From assembly GCF_000184745.1 (NCBI RefSeq), contig NC_014931.1, positions 6,200,001-6,264,000 of the forward strand: 64,000 nucleotides of DNA, read 5' to 3'. The notes below the pieces were generated by a model. That model did no database searches. It had not been told where the DNA came from and worked only from the letters and a program-made list of their open reading frames with translations. Made by a program: the position numbers and the translations under genes. This document shows, in pieces, positions 25,210 through 35,900 of this stretch (its first letter is position 1; the number at the start of each line of letters is the position of its first letter). This DNA is from Variovorax paradoxus EPS. GTDB lineage: Bacteria > Pseudomonadota > Gammaproteobacteria > Burkholderiales > Burkholderiaceae_C.

Positions 25210-26187
25210 ATGAATCGTCCGGAACTGCATGACTTCAGCATGCTGCTGGTGCAGCTCTACCGGCTCTCGCACGAATTGCCGATCGACGCTTTCCAGGATG
25301 CCGCGCTCGAACTGGTCAAGCCGGTGCTGCCCTTCGACGCCTCGATGTGGGGCACGGCCACCACTGCGGCCGAGGGAATCGACGTGCACACGCTGCACCT
25401 GTACCGCAAGACGCCCGAGATGATGATGGAGTACGACGACTTCAAGCACCTCGACTCCGCGGCGGCCAGCTTCTTCGGCAAGGGGCACGGCACGCGGGGC
25501 TTCCACTCGAAGAGCTGGTGGAGCGGGCCCGAGTACGCGCCGTTCCTGGACTACGTGCAGCGCTACGAACAGAACAACATCTTCATCACGATGGACAGCG
25601 ATCCGCGGTCCAACTTCATGCACTGGTTCTCGTTGTTCCGCGCCGATCCGGACGCGCACTGCAAGCCGGAGGAGGTGGACCTCCTGGCGAGCCTCTCGCC
25701 GCACCTGATGCAGGCGCTGGCATTCAACCGCATCGTTCACCTGGACCGGCTGGAGTCCGGCACGCAGGCGGCGTCCGGCTCGGCCATCGGCGACCTGCGC
25801 GGCGTGCTCTATCACGCCGACAACTTCTTCGAGACGACGCTGAAGACGGAGTGGCCCTCATGGCGCGGGCGCACGCTGCCCGATGCGCTGCTCAAGCACT
25901 TTCTGCGTGGCGAAGCGCCTTACAGCGGGCATGCGATCGTGGTCACGCACCGGGTAGAGCAGCGCCTGCTGTTCCTGAAAAGCCGCATGCGCTGCCGCGC
26001 CGACAGCCTCACGCCGCGCGAGCGCACGATCGCCGAACTGCTGGCGCGCGGCGATACGCACAAGGACATCGCCGGCATCCTGAGCCGCTCGCCGGCCACG
26101 GTGCGCAACCACATCCAGTCGATCTACGACAAGCTGCAGGTGTGCAACGTGGCAGGGCTCATCCACGAGTTGCGGCTGGCGGGCTGA
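25210..26187 (+). CDS. LuxR-type HTH transcriptional regulator
   Basis: A 325-residue regulator. The C-terminal LuxR/FixJ HTH is at about 265-320 (LTPRERTIAELLARGDTHKDIAGILSRSPATVRNHIQSIYDKL). The N-terminal 250 residues match no receiver or autoinducer-binding motif that I can recognise; they may form a PAS/GAF-like sensor (FDASMWGTATT, HLYRKTP). ATG 25210 is preferred over an in-frame TTG at 25153. Divergent from the large lipoprotein gene, which it may control. Confidence 0.87.
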   Translation: MNRPELHDFSMLLVQLYRLSHELPIDAFQDAALELVKPVLPFDASMWGTATTAAEGIDVHTLHLYRKTPEMMMEYDDFKHLDSAAASFFGKGHGTRGFHSKSWWSGPEYAPFLDYVQRYEQNNIFITMDSDPRSNFMHWFSLFRADPDAHCKPEEVDLLASLSPHLMQALAFNRIVHLDRLESGTQAASGSAIGDLRGVLYHADNFFETTLKTEWPSWRGRTLPDALLKHFLRGEAPYSGHAIVVTHRVEQRLLFLKSRMRCRADSLTPRERTIAELLARGDTHKDIAGILSRSPATVRNHIQSIYDKLQVCNVAGLIHELRLAG

Positions 26188-26202
26188 CCCCGCCGCCTTT
26201 CT

Positions 26203-28311
26203 TCACTTCGGCCGGACCGCGTCCGCCGTCCCCTGAATGAACGCCTTGATGCTCTCGATGTCCTCCCCCGAGAGCTTGCCGGTGAAGTCGGGCATGCCGC
26301 GCGCCATGGCGGGACCCTTCAGGATGAACTTGTCCAGGTTCTCGATGTAGGCCGAATCCATGTAGCCGAGGTTCGGGATGTTGCCGCCGCGGTCCACGCC
26401 CGGCACGCCGTGGCAGAAGACGCAGTTGCTCACGTAGAGCATGGTGCCGGCCTGGACCTTGGCCGGGTCGTACTTCACGCCCTGCACCAGCTTGCTCATG
26501 CGGTACTGCACGAAGTCCGGCATCTTGGCGGTGCCGCCGACCGCGAAGGTGTAGACCGTGCCCGGCCCCTGCTTCTCGGTGGCGCGCTGCGCAAGGCCGT
26601 ACACGCCGCCCCAGCCCACGGCCACCGACACGTACTGCTTGCCGTCCACCATGTACGTCGACGGTGCCGCGACCACGCCGGTGCCGGTGGGCGTTTCCCA
26701 CAGCTTCTCGCCGGTCTTCGCGTTGTAGGCGAGAAGCCGCCCGTCGGCCGTGCCCTGGAACACGAGGTTGCCCGCGGTGGTGAGCGTGCCGCCGTTCCAG
26801 GGCGAGGCGTAGTCGACGCCCCATGCTTCCTTCTGCGCGACCGGGTCCCAGGCGACGAGGCGGCCGAAGGGCTTGCTCTTGGGCGGCTCGGCGTTGGCGA
26901 ACATGCCGGTGTTCCAGCCCAGCGCCGCATGCGGACGGCCCGGGGCGTTTTGGTCGAACTTCCAGTCCTTGTCGTCCATGAGGTTGAGCGGCACATGCTG
27001 CGCCGGCAGGTAGGCCAGGCCAGTCTGCGGGTTGAACGACATCGGGTGCCAGTTGTGCGCACCGAAGGGGCCGGGGATGCTGTCGCCGGGCTTGGTGTTC
27101 TCGCGCGCGGCGGCGATCTCGATGGGCCGGCCGTTCTTGTCGTAGCCGGAGGCCCAGTTCACCTCGACGAAGTTCTTCGCCGAGATGAACTTGCCGTTGG
27201 TGCGGTCGATGACGAAGAAGAATCCGTTCTTCGGCGCATGCAGCAGCACCTTGCGCGACTTGCCGCCGAGCTTGACGTTGGCCAGGATCATCGACTGCGT
27301 GGAGGTGTAGTCCCAGTTGTCGCCGGGCGTCTCCTGGTAGTGCCACACGTACTTGCCGGTGTCGGGGTCGAGCGCAACCACCGAGCCGAGGTACAGGTTG
27401 TCGCCGCCCTTGGGGCTGCGCGCCTTGTGCGCCCAGGGCGATCCGTTGCCGGTGCCCACGTACATCAGGTTGAGTTCGGGGTCGAAGGCGAAGCTGTCCC
27501 ACGCGGTGCCGCCGCCACCGGCCTCCCAGTACTTGCCGCTGGGGTCCCAGGTCTTGGCGGCGCGCGCCATGGATTCGTCTTCGAAGGGTTTGGCCGGATC
27601 GCCCGGCACCACGAACCAGCGCCACTTCTGGTCGCCGGTCTTCGCGTCGTAGGCGGTGACGTAGCCGCGCACGCCGTACTCCGCACCGCCGTTGCCGATG
27701 ATGACCTTGCCCTTGAAGACGCGCGGCGCGCCGGTGATGGTGTAGCTGCCCTTCTGTCCATCGATGGTGTTCTTCTCCCACACCTTCTGGCCCGTGGCCG
27801 CGTCGAGCGCGATGAGCCGGCCGTCGTAGGCGGCCACGTAGACGCGGCCTTCGTGCAGCGCCACGCCGCGGTTCACCACGTCGCAGCAGCCCCTGAAGCC
27901 TTTGGATTTATCGACCTGCGGATCGAAGGTCCAGAGCTTCTGGCCGGTGCGCGTGTCGATCGCATGCACCACGCTCCACGAGGCGGTGACGTACATGATG
28001 CCGTCGACCACCAGCGGCGTGGCTTCCACCCCGCGCGTCGATTCGAGGTCGTACGACCAGACCAGCCCGAGCTGCTTCACGTTGCCCGCATTCACCTGGT
28101 CGAGCTTGCTGAAGCGCGACTCGGCGTAGTCGAGGCCGACGCTGGGCCAGTCGGGTGTTTTCTGCGCCGCGTTGGCACGCACGAAGTTGCCGTCGACCTT
28201 CTTCACCGCGGTGGCGGCACGGTCCTGCGGACTCTGGGCCGTCGCCATCGATGCGCCCAGGCACAACAATGCGCCGGCCAGCAGATGCAGCCCGGTGGTG
28301 GTTTTCTTCAT
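26203..28311 (-). CDS. PQQ-dependent quinohaemoprotein alcohol dehydrogenase
   Basis: A 702-residue periplasmic enzyme that oxidises alcohols using PQQ and passes electrons to a C-terminal cytochrome c domain. A signal peptide covers residues 1-25. The eight-bladed propeller carries the vicinal disulphide Cys142-Cys143 (RGCCDVV) over PQQ, and WDYTST supplies the likely catalytic Asp. After a linker, CVFCH (about 625-630) binds haem c. The length fits type II soluble quinohaemoprotein ADH. PQQ synthesis genes are not in the window. AAGGAGACT precedes the ATG. The divergent AcoR-like gene is its probable regulator. Confidence 0.93.
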   Translation of the reverse strand: MKKTTTGLHLLAGALLCLGASMATAQSPQDRAATAVKKVDGNFVRANAAQKTPDWPSVGLDYAESRFSKLDQVNAGNVKQLGLVWSYDLESTRGVEATPLVVDGIMYVTASWSVVHAIDTRTGQKLWTFDPQVDKSKGFRGCCDVVNRGVALHEGRVYVAAYDGRLIALDAATGQKVWEKNTIDGQKGSYTITGAPRVFKGKVIIGNGGAEYGVRGYVTAYDAKTGDQKWRWFVVPGDPAKPFEDESMARAAKTWDPSGKYWEAGGGGTAWDSFAFDPELNLMYVGTGNGSPWAHKARSPKGGDNLYLGSVVALDPDTGKYVWHYQETPGDNWDYTSTQSMILANVKLGGKSRKVLLHAPKNGFFFVIDRTNGKFISAKNFVEVNWASGYDKNGRPIEIAAARENTKPGDSIPGPFGAHNWHPMSFNPQTGLAYLPAQHVPLNLMDDKDWKFDQNAPGRPHAALGWNTGMFANAEPPKSKPFGRLVAWDPVAQKEAWGVDYASPWNGGTLTTAGNLVFQGTADGRLLAYNAKTGEKLWETPTGTGVVAAPSTYMVDGKQYVSVAVGWGGVYGLAQRATEKQGPGTVYTFAVGGTAKMPDFVQYRMSKLVQGVKYDPAKVQAGTMLYVSNCVFCHGVPGVDRGGNIPNLGYMDSAYIENLDKFILKGPAMARGMPDFTGKLSGEDIESIKAFIQGTADAVRPK

Positions 28312-28386
28312 CGTGAGTCTCCTTGTGCTGCAAGGATCGTTTGCGCGGCGCCGGCCTTCATCTTCGGGATTTCCCCAATCGAGCCT

Positions 28387-28403
28387 TGTTCCATTGCGGA
28401 ACA
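28387..28403. promoter_or_regulatory. Candidate activator site between ADH and AcoR-like genes
   Basis: A perfect inverted repeat TGTTCC-ATTGC-GGAACA in the 133-bp divergent gap. Its shape (6-bp arms, 5-bp spacer) is typical of sites for Fis-type HTH activators. On the minus strand a weak GG-N10-GC match (about 28332-28345) could be a sigma-54 promoter, but the local GC richness makes that uncertain. Confidence 0.5.
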
Positions 28404-28444
28404 CATTCGCTGTGGTCCCCGAATCCAGGGAGGCATCGAGCACC

Positions 28445-29707
28445 ATGGCTCACGACATGTTCGACAGGCTGGGCACCGCGGATGCGCCGCGCCAGCTCTT
28501 CACCAGCACGCCCGCGGAACGCGTGGCGCTCGCGCGGCGGCAGTTCTTCGAGGAAGGCGTGCGGCCCTCGGGCCTCATCGGCGAGGCGGTGCTGCAGTCG
28601 TGGATGCGCTGCACCCGCACCCATGCCGACCGCCAGCGCATCGTGCCCTTCGATGCCGTCACGCCCAGCCGCCTGCACGCCACGCTCGCGCGCAACCGCG
28701 AGCTGCTCGATGTGGCCCGGCAGGAGCTCGGGCAGATGGAGCACGCGCTCGCCGGCACCGACTGCCGCGTGATCCTCACCGACCGCGACGGCGTGGTGGT
28801 GCACGTCACGCACCAACCCGCCGCCGCGCACCAGCCGGTGCTGCGCAAGACCGCGCGCGTGGGCGTGAACATCTCCGAGCGCATCGTGGGCACCACCGCC
28901 CCAGGCATCGTCGCGAGCACCGGACAGGCCTGCACGGTCGATGGCGCGGAGCACTACTTCGACGTGCTGCGCGAGATGCAGTGCGCCGCCGCGCCGATCC
29001 GCGACGTGACGGGTCGCCTCGCCGGCGTGCTCGACCTCACGGTGGAGGCGCGGCGCTTCGGCTTCGATGCGGCATCGATGGTGTCGCTGTATGCGACGAC
29101 GATCGAAAACCGCTTGCTGCAGGCGCAGTCGCGCGACCATCTCATCCTGCGTTTCCAGGCGAGCCCGACCCTGCTCGGCACGCCGCTGGAGGCGCTCGCC
29201 GGGATCGCGCCGGACGGCACGATCGCGTGGCTCAACAACGCGGGCGCGCGCTTGCTCGGGCGCTTGCCCGAAGCGGCGGACGAGCGCGATGTCGAATGCC
29301 TGCTGGGCCACGACCTCGCGAGCCTGCTGCGGCTGGGTCGCCGCGAATCCGCGCAGCCGTTGCGGCTTGCGAGCGGCCTGGGCGTGTGGGTGCAGGCGCA
29401 TCTGAAGGGCGCGGACGGCGTGGACTTCAAGCATGCGGTGGCGATGCCCGCCCTGCATGCGTCGACGCCCATCGCACACACGGTCGATGCGGTCACCGCC
29501 GAAGAAGACTGCACGACTGCAGCCGACGACGAACAGACGCCGCATGCCGAGACCTTGCGCGAACACAGCCGCAAACTGATCGAGGAAACGCTCGCGGCGC
29601 ACGGCGGCAATGTGTCGCAGGCTGCGCGTCAACTCAACGTGTCACGCGGCACGCTCTATCGACGCATGCGCGGCTGGCGAGAGAGCGAGCAGCCACAGGC
29701 CGAATGA
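28445..29707 (+). CDS. AcoR-like GAF/Fis-HTH regulator lacking the AAA+ domain
   Basis: A 420-residue protein. The N-terminal part (about 30-240) matches the AcoR sensor with its GAF domain (SWMRCTRTHADRQ, ITDRDGVVV-like ILTDRDGVVVHV, VGVNISERIVGTTAPG). A PAS-like segment follows (about 245-330). The C-terminus is a Fis-type HTH at about 375-412 (HGGNVSQAARQLNVSRGTLYRRM). The central sigma-54-interacting AAA+ module, with its GAFTGA loop and Walker motifs, is missing; a full AcoR would have about 240 more residues. It is divergent from the PQQ alcohol dehydrogenase and likely senses alcohols or their aldehydes. It may act through sigma-70, or as a repressor. Confidence 0.87.
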   Translation: MAHDMFDRLGTADAPRQLFTSTPAERVALARRQFFEEGVRPSGLIGEAVLQSWMRCTRTHADRQRIVPFDAVTPSRLHATLARNRELLDVARQELGQMEHALAGTDCRVILTDRDGVVVHVTHQPAAAHQPVLRKTARVGVNISERIVGTTAPGIVASTGQACTVDGAEHYFDVLREMQCAAAPIRDVTGRLAGVLDLTVEARRFGFDAASMVSLYATTIENRLLQAQSRDHLILRFQASPTLLGTPLEALAGIAPDGTIAWLNNAGARLLGRLPEAADERDVECLLGHDLASLLRLGRRESAQPLRLASGLGVWVQAHLKGADGVDFKHAVAMPALHASTPIAHTVDAVTAEEDCTTAADDEQTPHAETLREHSRKLIEETLAAHGGNVSQAARQLNVSRGTLYRRMRGWRESEQPQAE

Positions 29708-29998
29708 AGTTCGGGGCATCGTCTGCTCGTTGCAGAGAAGCCGGGAACAAGATGGTCTGAATGATCGTGAGGTTATTCGGCCAGGCGGATGGGCCGTGGT
29801 GGCCGTGGAGACCGCCTTTCGCTGTATCACCGGGCGCGCAGTAGTGTGTCGAGCCGGGCATGGTCGAGCCCAGCGCCACAAATTTTTCACGTCTCGCTGT
29901 GCCAATTCCCGACGTGAGCCCCGGTTGACCATTGTTTGCAACGGTGCAGTTCCAGCTGCCAGAGACTGCCGGACCGTCGTTCACCCGAGGTCCAGCCG

Positions 29999-32911
29999 AT
30001 GTCTCGAACCCTTGCCGTTGCTAGTTCCGCTATTCCCGATTCGCTGGAGCCCGTGCGGCTCTCGGGCCGCGAGGGCATCAACAGTCTGTTCGAGTATGAA
30101 TTGCTGCTCAAGACCCCCGATGCGCTCAATTTCAGCTTTGGTGCTGCGGCGGATATCGATCTCGACAGCTTCGTCGGCCAGGAGATCAGTTGTCTGATTG
30201 AACTCGATGGCGCGGGCGAGCGGCAGATCAACGCGCTCATCACCGATGCGCAACTCTGGGGCGAGGAAGGCCGGCACGTTCAGTACAAGCTCACTCTGCG
30301 CCCCTGGCTGCACTTGGGCACGCTGACCAGCGACTGCAAGATCTACCAGAACAAGACGGTCGTCCAGATCCTGGATGAATTGCTGGCGGACTATGTGTTC
30401 CCCGTCGACAAGCACTTGAGCGATATCTACCCCGTCCGGGACTTCCAGACGCAATTCAACGAGAGCGATTTCGCGTTCTTCGAGCGCTTGTGCCAGGAGT
30501 GGGGTCTGAATTTCTACTTTGCGCACGGCGAAGGCAAGCACCGCCTCGTGCTCACCGACAACATGGGTGCGCACGTCCCCATGGACAGCGTTGCGTACCG
30601 ACAGGTCGAGTACCACGCGCCCGGCTGGAAGCTCGATGCCGAATACATCAGCAGTCTCGTTCCACACCACCAACTCACCAGCGGGCGCTACGTCAGCCGC
30701 GACTACGACTACACCCGTCCCAAGGCCGACCTGAGCGTCAAGCGCGCCGATCCGCGCCCTACCCGGCAGGCCGATCAGGAGGTCTACCAATGGCACGACA
30801 GCCAAGCCGGCAGTCACTACGTGCAGCCTCGCGCTGGAGCAGGTACCAACGAGCCTCTTGCAGAGGGTGATCGCATTGCGCTGCTGCGCATGCAGGCATT
30901 GCGTACTCACGGTGCACGCGCCAAGGCCAGCGGGAATCTGCGCGGCATGGCCCCCGGCTTCACTTTTCAGTTGCAGAAGCACCCTCGCGGAGCGGCCAAC
31001 ATTCAGTACCTCGTTCTCGACAGCCAGTTTCTCATCGAGAACGTCGCGCAGGAGAGTCAGGGTGCAGGAGCCGCGGCTCACCGCAAACAGCAGTGGCGCG
31101 TCGAGGTCGACTTCATGGCCCACCCCATCACCGAGCCGCTGCGTCCTCGGCTGTCGCGACACAAGCCGCACGCGCAAGGCCCGCAGGTCGCACTGGTCGT
31201 TGGACCCGAGGGCGAGAACCTGTGGACCGACGAGTTGGGTCGAATCAAGGTCCAGTTCCCCTGGGACCGCCTGGGCCAGAAGAACCAGCATTCCACCTGC
31301 TGGCTGCGCGTGAGTTCGCCGTGGGCCGGCAACCAGTTGGGTGGCGTCCATGTGCCGCGTATCGGCCAGGAGGTGATCGTCGATTTCATCGGCGGCGACC
31401 CGGACCTGCCCCTGTGCACCGGGCGCGTGCACAACCAGATGAATCTGCCGCCCTGGGAGCTACCAGGTCAAGTCGCCTTGTCGGGCTTCAGAAGCAGGGA
31501 GCTCGTCAAGGAAGGCGGCAACGGTTCGGGCGGTCGCTCCAACCACCTGATCCTGGATGACACCGACCAGAAGATTCAGGCGCAACTCAAGAGCGACCAC
31601 CAGAGCAGTTCGCTGAGCCTCGGCCACGTCACGCGCATCGACGGCAATGCAGGTCGCCAGGACGCACGGGGCGAAGGTTTTGAATTGCGCACCGATGCTC
31701 ACGGCGCCATCCGGGCAACACAAGGCCTGCTCATCACCACTGAAGCGCGCCCCAACGCCAAGGCGCATTTGCTGGACAGTGGCGAGACACGTCAGCGTCT
31801 GGTCGAGGCCCATGACCTGCATGACGCCGGAGCGCAGGAGGCGCAGAAGAACAAAGCCCAGGAGGGCAACGACCAGACAGAAGTCGCCAAGGCACTCCAG
31901 GAGCAGAACGAGGCGGTCAGGGGCGAGGGCGCTGCCGACGTCGCGGCCGGCCGATTCCCCGAGTTGGCCCAGCCGCACCTGGTGCTGGCCAGCCCCGCCG
32001 GCATCGAGACCACCAGCCAGTTCAGCACGCACATCGCCAGCGTCGAGCACACGGCGATCACCAGCGGCAAGCACACCAGCATCACCAGCGGCGACAGCCT
32101 GCTGGGCGTGGCGCTGCAGGCCATCAAGCTCTTTGCGGCACAAAAGGGCATCAAGATCGTTGCCGCCCAGGCCGACATTGACATCCAGGCGCTGAAGACC
32201 TGCATCAACCTGCTAGCCAAGGACGAGATCACCATCCGAGCCGACAAGATCCGGATCGAGGCCAAGACGGAATTGCTGATCAGCGGTGGTGGCAGCTACA
32301 CGCGCTACAAGGGCGGCGGCATCGAGAGCGGGACGGCTGGCTCGCACATCCAGCATGCCAGCGTGCATGGCATGGTCGGTCCGAGCAGCGGGAGCCGACC
32401 CAGCCTGCCCGACGGCTTGAAGCCGGGCAAGGGGCAGCTCGAACTCACGCACCGCTATGCCAACAACCACGGTTTGAAGGGTGCGGACTACAAGGTCACG
32501 GATTCGGCGGGACAGGTCAAGACCGGCAAGCTGGACGACAAGGGCTTTGCGGCTGTCTCGGGACTGGCACCGGGTGGTGCTCGCATTGAATTGGGCAAGG
32601 ATCCGCGCAATCCGTGGGATCACTCCAGCTACTTTGGAATCCCTGCATGGCCGCCCAAGAAAACGGGCGGCCCAGTGGACGCGATAACCGCTCCTGCAAA
32701 CGACATGCTCGCTGGCCTCATGAAGCAGGCCAGCGGCGCAGCCGGCATTGCCGGCATAGCCGATGTCGTCCGCGCCGCAAGCAGCGGCAACTTCGCCGGC
32801 ATCGCCAAAACCGCTGCGACATCTGTTGCAAACAGCGTGGTTGGAGACATGGCCGGCAAGGCCGTGGCGCGATTGCCAGCGGGCGTGGTACTGCCTCACA
32901 CCACGGTCTGA
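29999..32911 (+). CDS. vgrG: Type VI secretion spike protein VgrG with C-terminal extension (copy 2)
   Basis: A 970-residue VgrG. The gp27-like region (LSGREGINSLFEYELLLKT, ESDFAFFERLCQEWGLNFYF), the gp5 OB-fold (WTDELGRIKVQFPWDR, about 408-425) and a DUF2345 region (about 650-800) match copy 1 closely. From about residue 800 it has an extension absent from copy 1: a beta-sandwich-like stretch (LELTHRYANNHGLKGADYKV, GFAAVSGLAPGGARIELG), similar to transthyretin-like cargo-binding tails. It ends in a hydrophobic, Ala-rich tail (ASGAAGIAGIADVVRAASSG). It precedes the Rhs gene and probably carries it. There is no DUF4123 gene here. Confidence 0.95.
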   Translation: MSRTLAVASSAIPDSLEPVRLSGREGINSLFEYELLLKTPDALNFSFGAAADIDLDSFVGQEISCLIELDGAGERQINALITDAQLWGEEGRHVQYKLTLRPWLHLGTLTSDCKIYQNKTVVQILDELLADYVFPVDKHLSDIYPVRDFQTQFNESDFAFFERLCQEWGLNFYFAHGEGKHRLVLTDNMGAHVPMDSVAYRQVEYHAPGWKLDAEYISSLVPHHQLTSGRYVSRDYDYTRPKADLSVKRADPRPTRQADQEVYQWHDSQAGSHYVQPRAGAGTNEPLAEGDRIALLRMQALRTHGARAKASGNLRGMAPGFTFQLQKHPRGAANIQYLVLDSQFLIENVAQESQGAGAAAHRKQQWRVEVDFMAHPITEPLRPRLSRHKPHAQGPQVALVVGPEGENLWTDELGRIKVQFPWDRLGQKNQHSTCWLRVSSPWAGNQLGGVHVPRIGQEVIVDFIGGDPDLPLCTGRVHNQMNLPPWELPGQVALSGFRSRELVKEGGNGSGGRSNHLILDDTDQKIQAQLKSDHQSSSLSLGHVTRIDGNAGRQDARGEGFELRTDAHGAIRATQGLLITTEARPNAKAHLLDSGETRQRLVEAHDLHDAGAQEAQKNKAQEGNDQTEVAKALQEQNEAVRGEGAADVAAGRFPELAQPHLVLASPAGIETTSQFSTHIASVEHTAITSGKHTSITSGDSLLGVALQAIKLFAAQKGIKIVAAQADIDIQALKTCINLLAKDEITIRADKIRIEAKTELLISGGGSYTRYKGGGIESGTAGSHIQHASVHGMVGPSSGSRPSLPDGLKPGKGQLELTHRYANNHGLKGADYKVTDSAGQVKTGKLDDKGFAAVSGLAPGGARIELGKDPRNPWDHSSYFGIPAWPPKKTGGPVDAITAPANDMLAGLMKQASGAAGIAGIADVVRAASSGNFAGIAKTAATSVANSVVGDMAGKAVARLPAGVVLPHTTV

Positions 32912-32994
32912 AGCCCCACGCCACGCGCGCGCATTGCGCGCATCCAGTGCATTCAAAAAATCGATAAGAGCCAAGCGGCTCAGGGAGTTCCAGC

Positions 32995-35900
32995 ATGGCC
33001 GACATGTCGCAGGCGGAGATGACGAAGAAAGAGGACGAACAGGAGATGTTCGTCAAACCGCTGGACCAGATCGACCCTGCAGAGCTTCCGGGCGCCAAGA
33101 AGGTTGTCAACGACTGGCTCAAGAGCATCAGCGGCGACCACGTCACGGTGGACAGAGTCATGACAGTCGCCAGTGCCGTTCCAATACTCGGCAACATCCT
33201 GGCGGCCATCGATGCCGTGTGCGACATCATCGTTCTTGTCCAGAACAAAACCTCCAGCAGCATCGAGAAGGGGCTCAACTGGGTCAGCCTTGGCATCAAC
33301 CTGATCGGCATCATTCCGTTCCCCCCGACCATGGCTGCGGCGCGGACCAGCCTGAGGCCTGCACTGCATCTTGTGCGAAGCAAGTTGCGCACAGTCGGCC
33401 ACGGACTCGACGATGCCCTCGTCGTGCTGCTTGTTGACCATCTCAATGCCACCCTGGCTGGTGAGATCGACAAGTTCGTGAACGAGGCCATCCAGAAGCT
33501 CGAGAGCATTCTGGACGAAGCCGCCACCATGGCGCACGACCTGATCTCCGGATTGAGCAATGCCTTGCGCAAGCTCGCATCGGGCACGCCGTTCGATACC
33601 AGTGCACCAGCGCCAGCACTCCCCTTGAAGCGCGACCCAGAGACAACCTACGAGAGCGGCGTCTGGGGAGCCATCAAGGGGATTGCAGACGATGTCGGGG
33701 ACGGAATCGCAGACGGCGCCGGTTATGTCGGCGGGAAAGTCGTGCAAGGCGCCAAGGTTGCGGGCAATGCCGGAGTCGGCCTGGTCATGCGCAACACCGA
33801 GGTCGGCGGCAAGGCTTCAAAGCTGATGAACACCTACGCCGACGCGTTGGACGGTTTGGCCAAAACGGCGAAGGCGCAGATCAAGGCGTTGGGCAATGCG
33901 GGAGCCGGCATGTCCATTGCCTGGCTTCTCGTGAGGCTCAAGGACGCCGTCTTGCGCTTTCGCACCAAGGGCAAGGGCAAAGCGGGAGGCTCCACTGTCA
34001 ATGACAAGACCACCGCAAAGCACGATCAGAAAAAGCCGGAAGGGGAGCTGGACACGGGGCACTCAGAACGCACAAAGAAAGTGCGTGAAGCCAATGCTTG
34101 CAAGAATTGCGAAACGGGTGCCGCAACGCCCCGCTCCATCAGCTTTGCAACCGGCAGCGAGACTTTCGTTCATACCGACTTCACCTTGCCGGGCCACATG
34201 CCCATCGTCTGGAGTCGCACCTACTACTCGCGCCTGGCAGCCTACGACCACGCGCAGCATCACGCTGCACATGCCGACAGCAGCGCCTATCTTGGTGCTC
34301 GGTGGACCAGTCCCTACACCACCCGCATCGATCAGGCCGTAGATGGCAGCCTGAGCTACTTCGCGGCCGATGGCCGCGAGCATCGCTTCCCCAAGCTGGC
34401 CGAACCTGAAGATGGCAAGGCCGGCCAGACTCACCACAATGCCATTGAAGATCTCACCCTGGGGCGAGGCAATGCAGGCCTGCTCATCCTGAGCCATGGG
34501 CGCGACTACATCGAGACCTTCGAGCTCGCTCCCCAGTTCATGCGCGAGGGCAAGGCGCGCACCAAGAACAAGGCCGTGCATTACCGCCTGGCAAGCCAGC
34601 GCACCCGCGCCGGTCACACGACCGAGTTGGCCTATCGCCACGAAGGCGGGCAGCTCTCCGATGTGGTCAGCGGCCAGCTCCATGTGAGCACGGCCATCGA
34701 CGCGCTTGGGCGCATCCAAAGCCTGTGGCTCGTGCAGGACGGACAGGCCGTGCGCCAACTCGCCGCCTACACCCATCGGACGCTGGCCGACGGCAGCAGT
34801 GACCTCATCGCCGCCCAGGATGAGAACCAGCAAAGCTGGCACTACGAATATCAGGCTGCGGGGGAGAAAGCCAGCACCCACCTGATCTCTGGCTATACAG
34901 ACCGCACCGGCCGTGGCACCCATCTCCATTGGAAGCACGAAGACGGTTTCGACATCGGCCTGACCGCCGACAACAGCGCCGAGGCCAAGGCGTATCGCGA
35001 ACACGCCGACGACGGCAGCTTCGACACCACCATCGTCTGGAACAAGCACATTCGCTTGGCCACCGTCATCGATGCCCTTGGCGCGCAGACACGCTACTAC
35101 TTCGACTTCCTGGGCTACACCTACCGCATCATTCATCCGGAGGTGCGCAGTGCGGACGGCCTGCTCTATGCGCATGAAGAGTGGTTCTTCCGGGATGCGA
35201 ACAAGAACATCACCAAGCATCTGCATCCTGATGGCAGCCAGGACCGCTACACCTACGACGCGCACAACAACCTCGTGAGTCACACCCGTGCCGACCACAG
35301 CACGGTGCACATCGCCCACGACGACATGGACAATCTCACCGGCATTCGCGATGCCGAAGGGCATGCGTGGAAGCGCACCTACGAGGGCGTCAATCTCATT
35401 GAGGAAATCGACCCGCTGGGCCACAAGACCGAGTACGCCTACAACGAGCACGGCCTGCCGGTGGAGATCACCGATGCCAAGGGCGGCAAGAAGCAGTTGG
35501 CTTATGACGATGCGGGCCAACTCGTTGCGTACACCGACTGCTCGGGCAAGACCAGCAGTTGGGCCTATGACGAGCGCGGCCGTCTGATCAAGCAGCGCAA
35601 TGCGGCCGGCGAGATCACTCGGTACCGCTACGAGCGCGGCCAACTGACGCGCATCGTCAATCCCGACGGCACCGAGGAGCAGTTGGCGCACGATGCCGAA
35701 GGCCGCTTGCTCTCGCACCGCGATGCCCTGCAGCGCGAGACACGCTACGAATACAACGCTGTCGGCCTCATCACCCAGCGCCTGGACGCCAACCGCAACA
35801 CCATCGACTACCAATGGGACCGCCTGGGCCGCCTGGCAGCGCTGCGCAACGAGAACGGCCGCACCCACAGCTTCAGCTACGACCCGCTGGGCAAGCTGCT

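Noticed and set aside
26410..28170. Long plus-strand frame opposite the PQQ alcohol dehydrogenase
   Set aside because: The minus strand encodes an unbroken PQQ propeller and haem domain; the opposite frame is a GC artefact.
28332..28345. Sigma-54 promoter for the alcohol dehydrogenase
   Set aside because: Only the GG and GC dinucleotides match in a very GC-rich context, and the likely regulator has no sigma-54 activation domain.
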